A stretch of 64,000 bases of DNA, taken from NCBI GenBank assembly GCA_003991915.1, contig RQTK01000522.1, positions 192,693 through 256,692 of the forward strand. The letters run 5' to 3'. Shown one piece after another: positions 1 to 13,102 of this stretch. Under the pieces are notes generated by a model. The model searched no databases. It was not told the DNA's origin and saw only the letters and a list, made by a program, of their open reading frames with translations. The DNA is from Elysia chlorotica. Taxonomy: Eukaryota; Mollusca; Gastropoda; Plakobranchidae. Numbering within the stretch: position 1 is the first letter of the stretch; each line of letters starts with the position of its first letter. The position numbers were made by a program, and so were the translations under genes.

Positions 1-3000
1 AACGATGTGTCTCTCCCAGCCTGGTGCGATGGTGACGCTCGCCTGTTTGTGCTGATCCACCGACAAGCGTTGGAGTCGGCCTATGTGACCACTCACCTGA
101 ACCACTGGCTTGACCTGGTCTTTGGCTATAAGCAAAAAGGGGAGGAGGCCATCAGGGCAATCAATGTCTTCCATCCGTCTGTGAGTATTTTTACCCTGTG
201 GTGTTGTAGAGAAGGCATGTCCTCATAATTTCTACAGCTTTTCTTTTATTTTTGGAAGTTGTGGCTTTTGTAAAGGGTAATTAGTAAATATTGTTGAGTC
301 GCCTTAGTATGAAAAAAAATCCCATTAGCTTCCTTCGCTTTTTAGAATATTCCAACATTTCCCCTTTGGCCTTTTGTAATTATTCTTGTTTTAAAAGGAT
401 TTTCTCTGACAAGTCGATAATTTTTACTTGCCTTAATTCATTACTTTTTTGCTTTCCTAAAGTAGGATTATTTATATCAGACATAGAAGTAACTGAATCT
501 TATGTGCCAATTTTTTTATTCATAAAAAAACAACACAGACCTATTTTGGTGTGGATGCAAGTCAAATCAAGGACCCAGTGAAGCGACATGCCCTTCTCAC
601 AATGATCAAGACCTACGGACAGACTCCCAAACAGCTGTTCCGGAATCCTCACCCATACGGCAATCACAACCAGGCGCAGTTTGCCATGCAGCGAGACGAG
701 AGAACCAAATCTTCAGCATATGTGGTGAGGGCCTCTCCCATACATAATTTTTTACTCCCAACTTTTTTTCTTTTCATCTTTCTCCTCTCGGCAATTTTAA
801 ACAAAAATTTTTCTTAAAGAGATAGGTGCATAAGTAGAGTTTCCTGTTCTCTGTTCAAAGCATTACCCAATTGAGATACTAGTGCTTCCTATCCATTTTT
901 TTTTTTGTTTGAACATTTTTTTCTTGTAGCCTGAAAATGTATTTTTGTCATAATCATTGCTTACCTCATAAGCGCAATTTTAAGAAATGTTCAAACAAAA
1001 CCTATCTAACATGGTGTTAATCAGCCCTTTCACTTTTTTCCAGAGACGACCAGTCCCTCACGTGTTTGGCCTGCAGTGGGGCCTGTATGTCGGCTCCCCT
1101 GACCTAGCTCCCCCAGTGTGGGTGGACCTGATGCAAAACTCTGACCTGGCCAAGATGACATCGACAGCATCAGCATCCCCTGCAGTGCCAAGTCTGTCGA
1201 GAAACCCGGCTGTGATCACACGCCTGGTGCCGTTACCCACGGGGCAGGTGTTTGGGGTAGAGAGTAACGCCAATATGCTGCTGTTGCACGGCAAGCAGAG
1301 AGGTCAGCACTAAATACATAAATAGATAATGATAATTTACATTTTTTTACTTACATAATGTTCCAAATGGAACAAAGATGTAAAAAACTATTACATATGC
1401 ATAGCTCCCCAAACTCATTGAGCACTTCCCTTTATTCGTACTAAAAACTATAGTATATATGTATATATCTAGACAATTCCAAGGTACAAAAGTTTTTCTT
1501 TGTCGGAGAGAAGGTATCTTCTAGTTTTAACGTCTTACTGGTTCCCATAGTTATGGGTCCAAAATTAAGCTGTTTAGAGAGACTGAACAGGAAAAGCAGG
1601 ACTCCTGTCTCAGTCGCTTGCTTTTTACTGTCACTGTTTTACCCACTAGTTGAATTTGAAGAAGAAATAGATGAGTTTTCACAGTTTTAAAATTCGCACT
1701 GTATGGCACGATGTAATGTCCAAGCATTGTAACAAGTCTTTTTCAAAGCAATTTTTTTTTACTTATTGGTTCATGTTGTTCATTTATTCGTTTATAAAAA
1801 ATAAAAAATCAATTCCATCTCAAAGATATTCCAAGCTAGGGTAAGTAAGACTTTATTATAATAAATTTGAAAGCAAAAAAGATGCTTTACTAATTCTATT
1901 AGTCAAATGGATGGTAAAATTTATTTTAATGCTTTCCCTCCTAGACATGGCAGTGAAGTCCACGGATGTTATGTGGGCTGGAGTGGTTACCTGGGGTTAC
2001 CATGACAACCTGATCCGCATCCGCAGTTATCATGACAAGCCTCTCATTAACTTCCTTCCTCAGCCATTTTTTGGCAATGTGAGTAAAATAAATTTTTCAG
2101 ACATAAAAGTAGGTAAACTGCTCGATTTTCATAAATGTTTCAGACATAAATATAATAATAATAAATAGATTTTTCATCCTAGCGAGTTGACATAATGGAA
2201 AACATAGTAGATTACGAAGAGCCAAGTGCTTGCATTTTGATATCTTTGTTTTTGGATGTTTCTTTTCGTTTTGTAAAAAGTGGTTCTTTTTTTTTTAAGA
2301 TCTCTTACCCATTTGCTAAGTATGTAAGCTTTTATTCTTAAATTTTGTTTTGTTTTGTTTGTGCGAAATGTTTTCAAATTCATTTAAAAATTGCTGCATT
2401 TTGTGTATGATTTACTCTGTTGGAATATTATTAAAGGATCTCTTGTTGGAATATTATTAAAGGATCTCTTCCAATTGTTGACCATATTAATTTGACAGGT
2501 AACCTGTGTTGAGTCAGTGCCCGACTGCCGCTTATTATTTACTGCTGGATCTGCTGGGATCATTGTAGTCCACACCATGACCCACAACTCTTCAAAGGTA
2601 GATTGATTCTTGATTTTTTTAAATAAAAATAATAAATAAGGAAACAAAAGGGATTGTCGTTATTTCTTAAAACATGAGGTTTTAGTGTAGCCTGATAACT
2701 TTTTTTTTTGTAGAGATAAGGATGAAAATGTTATGGTTTACTAGTGTTCAAATTTCTTTGCATTTATAACTTTGAATAATTTAAATCTAAAAAAATAAGC
2801 CTCTAACTATAGAAGGATTTTATTAACCTCTGATCGCAGACTAAGAGAGATTGTCATAAATATCTGACAATTCTCATCTCCACATCAAAATCTAATTAAG
2901 AAAAAACGTGTCAATTCAAGTACAAAATAATATTCTTCTTTCAAAGCAAAATTCACTCATTCAAACTAGAACATGATTTTGCATACACAATGAAGCTATG

Positions 3001-6000
3001 CGGTGGAACAAATAACAAATGCATTTCTAACAGCTGCACATTTTCTAGCACTGTAAAGTTTTTTCTCTCTTTTGTTGTTGATGTTGTTTTTATGGCAGCT
3101 TAAAAACATGTGAACAACACAGTGGGCAGCCATTTGCAGAAGACCTCTATTATTGTAACTCTTTTACAACAAAGGTGCGAATGGGTCTTATTCTAATAAT
3201 GCAACTTTCTAAAGAGCGAACTGTACCATTCGTGTTAATAAAGAAATAATTACATTATCCAAACATCTTTCTTGTCTTGTAGCCAAGCTGCCTGCAGGTG
3301 CGGGGTGTGAAGAATTTACACTTGTAACTCTTTTACAACAAAGGTGCGAATGGGTCTCATTCTAATAATGCAACATTCTACAGAGCGAACTGTACCATTC
3401 GTGTTAATAAAGAAATAATTACATTATCCAAACACCTTTCTTGTCGTCTTGTAGCCAAGCTGCCTGCAGGTGTTAATAAAGAAATAGTTACATTATCCAA
3501 ACATCTTTCTTGTCTTGTAGCCAAGCTGCCTGCAGGTGTTAATAAAGAAATAGTTACATTATCCAAACACTTTCTTGTCTTGTAGCCAAGCTGCCTGCAG
3601 GTGTTAATAAAGAAATATTACATTATCCAAACATCTTTCTTTGTCTTGTAGCCAAGCTGCCTGCAGGTGTTAATAAAGAAATAGTTACATTATCCAAACA
3701 TCTTTCTTGTCTTGTAGCCAAGCTGCCTGCAGGTGTTAATAAAGAAATAATTACATTATCCAAACATCTTTCTTGTCGTCTTGTAGCCAAGCTGCCTGCA
3801 GGTGTTAATAAAGAAATAATTACATTATCCAAACATCTTTCTTGTCTTGTAGCCAAGCTGCCTGCAGGTGTTAATAAAGAAATAATTACATTATCCAAAC
3901 ATCTTTCTTGTCGTCTTGTAGCCAAGCTGCCTGCAGGTGCGGGGTGTGAAGAAAGTCCTGTCGGGACACAGCGGGGGCATCACCTGCCTGGTCGTGTGTC
4001 CAGCCTTCAGCGTTCTGGTCAGTGGCAGTGAGGATGGGACCTTCGTGGTGTGGGACCTGAACCACCTGACCTACACAAGGTCGGTCTGTCCCGGAGGTCA
4101 AGGTCGAGGGAGGGGCGAGTTGTTCAAGGTCGGTCAGGAGAGCCCCCATCCGGTCACTTCGTTGGCGGTCAGTGAGACGATGGGAGATTTAGCCAGCGTG
4201 GTTAAGACAGGTGAGCAGGTTTATGTTTTTTTTTTACTGTAAAATTAGTTCCTGTTTGTTGAACGTTTTTGTTTAAAATAGACTTTGAATGTTGAATGAA
4301 ACAGTGTAGCCAAAGATTTTTCACTTTTGTTTTTAATGCTTTTGTTTTTAAACCCCTTTATTATGCTCTTTTAAAAAAAAAATTTTTTATAAACATTTTA
4401 TATTTCTGTCTATCTCTTTGTTTGTTTCCTAGTTTTTCCATGGGAATCCTTTAACACACTTGTATCTGAATGTAAACTCTCATTCTTCATTTTGTCACTG
4501 TTCCCACTTATCTCAGGCACCAGATCATGCCAGCTTCACCTACACTCGATCAACGGGCGGCCTGTTGCCATGCAAGAGTTGACCTCTGATGTAATCCACT
4601 GTCTCGCATACTCAGCTGCTCCCGAGGGGCGCTCCGTCAATGTTGTGGCTACAGGGCTGCAGTCAGGGGCTATCAGGTGGGAGCTTGTTGATCAAAAGAA
4701 ATGTTTATCCCCAAAAAGTGAAGCTCGTTCCTAGTTTAATGTCTATGGTTTTAGGGGGCAAACTGATGAAAGTGGCAGAGCATTGGTCTTCTAAACAGGA
4801 GGTCCCTGCTTCAAACACGATGATCTTTCAAATCTTTTTCCTGATTTCGTCCCCTTCTGGTTGGGTTGGTATCAGTAAATTGTGACCGTTATACTGAATC
4901 TGACCCAACAAGAAGGGTAAAAAAATGCTGTATGCAAAGCGTAGATAAAACTGCAACCATTGTCATAGAAGGTGCATTGTAGACCCTTGGACCATGTGGC
5001 TGTTGTGGCATATATTGGTCAACCTGTTGTATTTATAGCATATCAATGCATAACATAATTTGATTTTCTTACTGCACATGGTTATCAATTTTATACCATG
5101 TCTGTATATCAACTTTTCTCCATGTCTGTGCATCAATTTTATATAGTGACTGCATATCAGTATGACATGTTTTAGACTCTTTTGATTCCACATCTAGCCT
5201 GTATCTTTAAAACTCATCCTACTGTTCTCTGTACCCGTTTGCCCTCCCTTTAAAACTGACCCTTCTCTTCTTTGTACCTGTTTTCTCTCAGACTGTGGAG
5301 CAGCTGGGATCTGACTCCATTACGAGACCTAACCAGAGACGTGCCTCTGCCCAGCCCAGTGATTAGGTGAGCTTTTTTTTTTAAAGAATTTAAGTCAGTC
5401 ATAGAAGTCATTTGAAAGGAATTGAAATCCTCTTCTTTAACATTTTCAAAGAGTCAAAAATGTGATGTCTTATCAGAGAATCCTTATTATACAGTATGAT
5501 TTTCACCACAAGAAAGGTCAGGAAAAAAACATTCAGCTGAGAGCAGAGACCAGCTCTTTAAATGTAATGTAGATGACATTAACTATTTCAAGCTGGGTTT
5601 CAGAAATTTTGCTGATTATTTTTCAATGTATAGCAAGCACATGCAGTTTCCTTATTAAAGTCTTGGCTTGATGCTAGTTCTTTTCCACAGAGTTTTACAA
5701 TAAAAATTATTGTGGTATTGAAGAGCTGAAATATAATGTACATGAATGAAATTTTGTTCAAAGAATACACTGAAAACCATTAACCTGAAATTAAAAATTC
5801 TGTCTTCGCTTAATGCTTTTTAACTCATTTTAATGTAGGTGGTATCCCAAGGTTTACATCCTGTTTTTTATTTTAGCAGCGGTTTCAGTAAACAGGTTTT
5901 TGGCCTGCAGTAAAGTCTTTGGGTCTGCTCGCAAGATAGTCTTGTTGCTAATTATTGGCTTTTAAAAGCCACCAAAACAACCTTCTTATGATTATCTTCT

Positions 6001-6409
6001 TTCTTTTCCTTTGTGGCAAAAGTGATGGCAATATGTCAAGCTATTTTGGGTGAACATCTCTGTTTTCACTGATTAAGATGCTAAGACTCAAAGGGTTTGT
6101 AGTTTGACATAGAACTTTTGAAGAGAAGTTATTGTTTTTATTAATCACATCTAATTTCTCTTAAAAATAATGTGTTGTCAATAAAAAAAAAACTTGCCTC
6201 AGTAAAATGGTATGATTTTTTTTCTATCGCTCTTCTCGTCTCCTCCCATGCCTCCTCCCCCTCCCAGTGTGACCTTCTCAGCAGACTCCCAGTACCTGTT
6301 GGCGTCTGGAGCGGACGGAAGTATCACGCTGTGGGACAGGGACAAGAAAGGCCTTCGAGCCCACGCCGATCGCTTTATACCTGTGGTCAGCAGACACGTG
6401 GACAAGTGA
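1..6409 (+). CDS. LYST: LYST (lysosomal trafficking regulator), C-terminal exons, partial
   Basis: Large BEACH-WD40 scaffold protein that controls size and traffic of lysosomes and related organelles (Chediak-Higashi protein in humans). Coding exons read from GT-AG borders and conserved protein: 1-180, 539-724, 1044-1302, 1945-2078, 2499-2597, 3922-4210, 4517-4676, 5292-5366, 6268-6409 (TGA at 6407). They join in frame to 507 residues. Residues 1 to about 135 end the BEACH domain ([13 protein letters not shown], then TYFGVD across a junction, [13 protein letters not shown]). The rest is WD40 repeats, for example [14 protein letters not shown] and [13 protein letters not shown]. The stretch [18 protein letters not shown] matches the LYST-specific linker, which separates it from NBEA, WDFY3 and NSMAF. 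The N-terminal several thousand residues lie upstream of the window. Exon 6 may begin at 3922 or 3937, since both are AG sites in the same frame. Confidence 0.93.
3155..3945 (+). repeat. Minisatellite repeating a LYST 3' splice site
   Basis: Nine copies of a 65-69 bp unit end in the polypyrimidine stretch, the AG and the first bases of LYST exon 6. Exon-like starts are at 3283, 3455, 3521, 3586, 3652, 3718, 3787, 3853 and 3922, the last being the real exon. The first two copies belong to a longer 172 bp unit (from about 3155 and 3324). Copy 1 carries 32 nt of exon sequence, so the original duplication included coding DNA. Spacing alternates between 66 and 69 because some units have an extra 3 nt (TCGTC versus TC). 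Long minus-strand reading frames over it are repeat artefacts. Confidence 0.95.
4768..4905 (+). mobile_element. Old tRNA-derived SINE fragment in LYST intron
   Basis: A degraded head resembles pol III boxes (TGGCAGAGCATTGG, then GCTTCAAAC). It is followed by the segment CTGGTTGGGTTGGTATCAGT shared with the better SINE copies at 12745 and 19169. The 3' half is largely lost. It lies in the LYST intron 4677-5291. Confidence 0.5.
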
Positions 6410-7314
6410 TCTATCAACAAGCATCTATGTGGCCTTGGCGGCTTATAATGCTGATCATACGTATGTTGGAATGTTGGATCAGTAGTGCTCAATTAGCTCA
6501 AAAGTTTTAGAGCTAGAGAAGGTCTAAGAGTTGACTCTGGAAAATGATATCTGTGATCAGTGTATAATACGAATATTTTTTAAAGATATAATTTTGGTTA
6601 GTTTCATAAATAAGCTTAAACTGTTCATGGGGAAGTGACTGTTAGAAACTGGTCGTAAGAAATTATTAGATTTTAAGGACTTTATGATGGTTCAAAAAAG
6701 GCATGATTCACACGAGATGTCATTCTGAGCATATTCTGTCATTGAATAATGAATATTACTCTAGCTGGAAAAATGATATACTAATTTATAAGTTGTTTGT
6801 ATCATCTTCCTCTGATTTTTGATTATTTTTTTTATTATTATTATTACTATAACTTATGAGCTACGAGTTTTTTCCTCCTAAAAATTTGAATTTGAATACT
6901 GATGAGCAGTAAAAGTGTGTTTGCTGAGTGGAAATTTTGAGCAAGCTTTCTCATCCCAGATGGAAGAGGAATTGAGGAAGGGCTGCTGTGATCAAGCCAT
7001 AAGATTGCATGTTTTGTATATAAGATGTAAATATACACACTAAATCTGATATATATTTTGAAATGTTTTGTGTGTGTGTGTGTGTGTTGTTTTTTGTTTT
7101 GGTTAAAATATGATAAAATTCTTTTCTGTGTACAAAGATTTGTAATATATATTTTTTGTGAGATTTAAATCATTGTGACACTAATTCAATACATATATTC
7201 CCGGAAAAGACACTTTTGAAAAAAAAATATTTTTAAACAATTTATTTATTATTTATTACCTCATAAAAGTTTTTGAAATCTTCCATTGTGCTTTTTGGCA
7301 TCCTAATCAATTAC

Positions 7315-7320
7315 AATAAA
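7315..7320 (+). other. Candidate LYST polyadenylation signal
   Basis: This is the first canonical AATAAA after the LYST stop codon, about 0.9 kb downstream. Later AATAAA motifs (8642, about 10296, about 10807) could end longer transcripts. The real end cannot be set from sequence alone. The span 6410-7314 is AT-rich with a short GT run near 7070 and fits a 3' UTR. Confidence 0.4.
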
Positions 7321-7469
7321 TAATTCACACAAAAAAATTATATCTTACCAAATTCTGTTCACATTCTGTGTAGTTGAACTATAAAACAAACAATACCTCA
7401 TTATGTAGTAGGATGTTATATCAATTATGTAAACTAAACTCCATTTTCTTTCATCAACACAAAAAATGC

Positions 7470-7695
7470 CTGGCTTCTATTTGGGAGGCACCTTGTTTGG
7501 TCCATGATTGGGTGACTTTGTTTCTAATTGTGGAGTTGGTGTCAGTAATATGTGCCTGGCTGAAACATCAAAATAATACAGTCCTAGCATCCCCTCTATA
7601 CTTCTGTGTGACAGCATATAAAATTGTCAGATCTTAAGCCTGGGACCTATTCACAATATAACCTAGTTTCTGATAATGGATGTTAAAAAACCCAA
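7470..7695 (+). mobile_element. Old tRNA-derived SINE copy
   Basis: Decayed copy of the window's main SINE family. Recognisable blocks in order are GTTGGTGTCAGTAATATG, CTGTGTGACAGCATATAAAATT and a 3' end resembling CACAATATAACCTAG...GGATGTTAAA. The head is poorly preserved, so the left edge is approximate. Confidence 0.55.
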
Positions 7696-8951
7696 CAAAC
7701 CAATAAAAACCATAAGTCAAAAATGTGTTGTTATAGAGGGCTTTCATTTGCTTGTTGCCTCTAAAGACTACTTGTCTTTCTTCATTTGAGGAAAAAACCC
7801 ATCAGAATAGCAGTAACTTTAAGAGAGGATCAGGGAATAATTACTTATCACATCACATACAGTAAAACATCAAGAACTTCTTACAACGATCTATATTGAT
7901 TGTAGCAAAGGCCCCCTTGATCAACCACAAATTGTGGAAAGGACCCTATGTGTAATTGCTCAGTAATGAAAGCAACGACATTTTCTCAATAATGAAACAG
8001 TATTTTCTTTATAATGTTTATGTGAATAATTGTTTGATATAATTTTGTATTTGTTGTTTTTAATGGTAAGAATAGGATGTAATGCTTGATTTCGTTTTAG
8101 TCTGTATGCAAAGCACACCGAATACAGAATTGAAATACATTTTTGTTTTGTGAAGTATTCACTGTAATGTTGTGCAGGTTCTTTTTAGATGCCTCCTTTT
8201 ATTTTGTAAGATGCAGTTATTTTAGAAAGGTCTTATAGTAGTGGTTGAGAATTCTACATTAAAAGTATTCATTGATGTCTTTTTCGTACTTATTTCTAAT
8301 CTGATATTGCCCTTACATAAATTCACATTTAATTTGTCAACTTCTTTGTTTAAAATGAAATAAATAAGGAGTTTGCAGATAATGTTAAGTGCAATATACA
8401 AAGTCATTTCAGTGTCTTTTTTATTGTGGTGCTTGTATTTGTAGGTGCAAATAACATACAATTGATTTTTTTTTTTCAAACATAATTCAAATTTTATATG
8501 AACATGATGAAAGAGAAACGCTTGATCTGCAAAATTGTATTATTGTTATGGACGATTTAACATTTTTTTTTTTTTTATCAAATCTAAATTCAATACACAC
8601 CTCTGGTTATTTACTTTTGAGTGGTTTTCAGACCAGCCATTAATAAAACCTTGAAAGATAATTCCTGATTTTGTCCAATTTACTCCTTTATTCAGTCCTT
8701 ATAAACTTGTCAATGCATAGGTTTCTTCAAAAATAAGATATGGGCATGAAGACTTGGAGAAAAAAGATGAAGGCCCCAATATTGTCAGGTGTGAATAAAA
8801 ACTTGAAATTGACTTTTATAACGAATGAAATAATTGTTGTGCTGTTAGACATAATAATGTTGAAGGTATGTTTCTTTCCAATTTTTTGTATCTACAAGCA
8901 ACGAAACAAGTCTGTAAATATGTATTCCTCATTCATACTTTAAATATTTGA

Positions 8952-9514
8952 AAGTATGCTTTCAAAAAAAAAAATACAACATTAGTATTATCATCATCAT
9001 CATCATCATCGGTATTTTGATTAACGTGCAGGTACTGGGGCAACATCCACATCAGTGGAACCCCTTCCAGGTAGCTGGCTTGCTGCACGCATGGCTGATC
9101 TCACACCAGATCTCCAGGTGTTTCTGTCATGAGGGTCAGTTGTTGAGAGTTTCCAGTCTTTTCGATCCCTCTCTGTCACCTGCTTCCATGTCATTCTGGG
9201 TCTCCCTTTTCCACGACTTCCTGTTACCTGCATGTCCAATGCTGTCTTGATAGCTCCGCTTGACCGTTCCACGTGGCCATACCACCGGAGCTCTCCTTCA
9301 GAATGAGGTTCAGGTCCTCAAGGCCAAGAAGCGTCAATAGCTCATTTGACCTAGTGGTGGCCACATCTTCTGGCTTCACATTGCAGATCTGTCTTATCAT
9401 TGCCCTGTCGTTTCTCTGCAGGCGTTGAAGGTTTGGCTTGGTCAAGGGCCATGTCTCGCTAGCATGGAGCATTGCACTCCGCACACAAGTATGCTTTCAA
9501 AAAAAAAATACAAC
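8952..9514 (-). mobile_element. 5'-truncated non-LTR retrotransposon (LINE) with target-site duplications
   Basis: The minus strand of about 9020-9484 encodes the C-terminal end of a LINE ORF2 in two overlapping frames. One carries LHASETWPLTKPNLQRLQR...MIRQICNVKPEDV. The other carries GRPRMTWKQVTERDRKDWKL...WRSGVRSAMRAASQLPGRG. The change of frame means it is dead. Its 3' tail is a (GAT)n run next to 8984-9010. The element lies between near-identical direct repeats at 8952-8980 and 9487-9514 (AAGTATGCTTTC, 10-11 A, TACAAC), a textbook target-site duplication of about 28 bp. The insert is about 506 bp, typical of 5' truncation during target-primed reverse transcription. Confidence 0.9.
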
Positions 9515-12500
9515 TGTTAGTCATGCCTATATTTAATAATTTTAATCAGTATCTTATTTGTTTCTTTTTCTTTCTATTTCTTCTTCTCCTTCTTGGATAT
9601 CTTTAATCTATCAATACAATTTATTTTATTCATTCCTACTTTATTAGATCAATTCCCAACCTCTCCTCCCCCCCCCCCTCATTTATCCTTTGCTGTATCA
9701 TTATGTTTCAATAGGCCAAACATTTCGATGCACCTGACAGTGTTCTGAATCATCAGAATCAGTTAATTTACTTAAAGAGTTTATACCTTTGGGGAGGGTT
9801 GTTTTTTTTTATGACTGTTTTTTTTTGGCCATCCTTCTATCTTTGATCAAGTTTTCACAATATATAGAACACATTCCTGTGCATTCCACTTATTTGTTTG
9901 TTTGTATGTATATACCATATGGCACAGTATTACAGGCTTATTTGTTAGTTATTTCTTTACAAGAGAATGTCTCAAGTTTTGTCTAATGCTGCTCAGTGGT
10001 ACATCTTTGCTGCCATAGTTGTTGTTGGAACCTCAGCTTGCACTATCCCTTTTGCTGGTGCCATATTCTCATCATAATGCAATGCAACAGATACTCACTA
10101 TTTTGCACTTTACTCGATACAGCATTTATAACAATGTGGGACGAAGCTTTGGTTCTCAATCATTCTATTTATAGTGTTTTTATATTTATGCAGACATTTG
10201 TATAAATTTGTTTTCATGTATGAGGTCCTCTCAGTTCATTATTTTTTTACTGCTGTAATTTTTGTAATTTTGTTTTGTTTTGTTTGTTGATGAAATAAAC
10301 TGCTCTCTTATTATGAGGTGCTCTTATCTAAGTGTTATTTAGGGGGTATGTAGTGCTTTTATCCCATCGTAAAAAAAAAAAATTACAATCATATTAGAAT
10401 GAAATGTGAACCCAGAGTTAGTAAGATTATTTTTAGAACTGCTGTGAATTTGTTAGCAATCGTTGGCTATTGCTGATTCATAACGCAATGGTATAATTTG
10501 ATGTGAATGGTGTGCTTTGTATATTCTCCTTTTTTTGTCTTGCATTCAGATCTATATGCATGTGATAGATATAAATTGCTTTAGAGAAACACTCGGGTAG
10601 TCTGGTAACTGGCCAGTTTGATTAATGCTTCTCTCCTTTCATCTATCATGCATACAGGTTAAAACTGTTAAAAATGAATGAACATCGTGTGTCATTATTA
10701 ACAACATGTAAATAACTAGTAGAGGAAAGATAGCTTGATTAATATTTTAAAAATGTAATTTATATATGAATTGTTTTCTGAATTATCTGTTTATTTATTG
10801 GGAAAAAATAAAAGTGTGATCTTTTTAGTCACTGGTGGTGCTTTTTCTTGGCTGGTCTTTTTTCTTAGACCATCAGTTATAAGATACTTATGTTAAACTA
10901 CCATATTTGTGACAAAAATGTAAGAACAAGGCTCAGTGTTGTTTATGGATCTATATTATATATAGCAAAGAACTTCATAGTTTCTTATATTATTTGTAGT
11001 TGTACATTTGTACTCGTGTGACATGTTTCATTATTCCCATCATGCTTCATTAAGATGTTGTTCACTCTCTGTAATTATCTCTATGCTACAACTTGTTGAC
11101 AAAGTATTTCAATGCCTATGTCTGTACACTTTAATCTTGATATGTTATGCTGATGTGTTGATTAAAAAAGAAGATGAAAATATTTGTAAAAACCTGAAGT
11201 GTTCTTTGGTAACTGAACTGTCACTATTTATTACATAAGCAGGTATATAAATAGATTGATCCTAAATAAAATAGTTATAAATCATAAGATAATATATATT
11301 ATGTTGTTATTGTAAAATTCTTCTGAATCTGTTTGTATATCTTTGCATATCACCCAGGCCATATTGGTTACGGAAAAATATGTTTGCCTCTATTGTAAAC
11401 AGTCTTTCTCGATCTTCATTCCATTTGACTTTGATTTTCTACTCATAAAAAGCTTGTTATGATATATTATTACTGAGTATATTGTTGCTTTATTAAGCCA
11501 TCAATAATGCAAGGAAATACAATTATAAAAATAAATTAAAAAAAAACAACAAATATAAATGTTTTTTTTTATCTTAAGTTAATTAGTGCGTGTTTCTTTT
11601 TTCTTTCTTTTTCTCTTCTACTCATGGTCTCATTAATCAATATCGTTTTTACTTATCTCTATATATATATATTTTTTTTTTTTTCAAATATCATGCATTA
11701 CATAATTATTAATGCCCAACAATTCAATAAAATTAACGCAGACAAAATAATACATGTAGTTAGAACAAGTTGAGTGTAGTCAAGCAGTAGGGATTTCTTA
11801 GAAACACACCGTCATTATCTCACAGGGAAGGAATAATTTGTATTGTTTCAATCGTTTTTTTTGTGTGTGTTTTTTTATTTAAATATTTTTGACAACTAAG
11901 GGTAAATTTTAAATCTTGAGTATTGATAGGAATACAAATGGACAACTTATTGGGTTTAAAAGGCTGAAATATTAAATATACAAGATGAATTATTTTCTTT
12001 TCTGCTTCAAATATAATATAAAGCTCCTAGCTGCAGATAATGAGCCCTTAGCATCTCTAGAACACTACTAACAAGACATAATATAAACAATATAACCCAA
12101 AAGAATTGTAGAGAAGATATGCATCTCATTTTTTGGTAAGTTTGAAACTTGTTGACTCGACGGCAAATTTTTTTTTAGCAATCTAAAAGTTAAATTTAAA
12201 GCAAAATAGTCGGCGTTACCATGGCAACCTTGTGTTTTTTTTTTTTTTTTAACAAAAACCTCTTTATATCAATTATTCGAATACACACAATCCAAAAAAT
12301 GGTATATTTTTTTAAAGGCCAATTAGGTATTATAGAAACTAAAATATTTCCAACATTAGGAGTGAATAACACTTATTATTAATTTGGTTAATGAAACAGT
12401 GCAACAAAGAAATCACGGGATGCATTTGCGTATCTAAATAATCGCTAATATAGGCTTTTGCGTCGTTTTAGTTAATACATAAATAACTCAGACCAAAATA

Positions 12501-12744
12501 GCAATACAAAAATCTGTTTGAGACGCGCCGAATATAATTATACAGAAACATATACAAAATGCCTTTTTTTAAGTACGGCACAGAAAAATACTTAGCCTTT
12601 AAAGTGGAACGCGTGCAAAACCATAGAAAGCAAGTATTCAACGTGACATCTTAGAAACTTATTTAAAACACAAAGAAGTTCAAAATAAGTTATTTTCTTT
12701 TGAACATATCAAGTAGCATAACAGTGTGAAGTTTACAGTATCGT
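9515..12744. other. Intergenic, no gene seen
   Basis: AT-rich DNA with homopolymer runs and several AATAAA motifs. No conserved reading frame or splice-delimited exon was recognised on either strand; the 60-76 aa frames here have no recognisable family. Confidence 0.6.
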
Positions 12745-13102
12745 GGGGGGCGCGGTGGTCCTGGGGTAGAACATCAGCTTCCGACGCAAAAGGTCGGGAT
12801 TCGAGCCCTGACGATTGCGCTCCCTACTGGTTGGGTCGGTGTCAGTATAATATGAACGGCTGAGACAGAAGTCATGGAATTCCCACCCTGTCTCGTGTGT
12901 GGCAGCACGTAAAATTGTCAAGACCTAAGTCTACGGGCCCGTCCCCAATATAGCCTATTTAGTGCTGATGTTCGACATTAAGCCTACTCAAGTACACTTA
13001 CTACGTCTCATGCGTGGCAGGCGTTATTCTTGGGGCCCGTCTACAATATAGCCTATATAGTGCTGATGTTGGGCGTTAAACCAACTCAACTCAACTCAAC
13101 TC
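12745..13102 (+). mobile_element. tRNA-derived SINE with duplicated 3' part
   Basis: The head resembles a tRNA gene: GCGGTGGTCCTGGGGTAGAA for box A and GGGATTCGAGCCC for box B. The body continues with GTTGGGTCGGTGTCAGT, CTGTCTCGTGTGTGGCAGCA and CCAATATAGCC...TAGTGCTGATGTT. After about 12992 the last third is present again (ACAATATAGCCTATATAG), ending in GTTAAACCAACTCAACTCAA at about 13102. It may be a partial tandem copy or nested insertion. Confidence 0.85.

Noticed and set aside
3378..3925. Minus-strand frames with repeated [19 protein letters not shown]
   Set aside because: They are antisense shadows of the LYST splice-site minisatellite.
1..6409. NBEA, WDFY3 or NSMAF instead of LYST
   Set aside because: The linker [18 protein letters not shown] and the order of WD40 residues fit LYST best.
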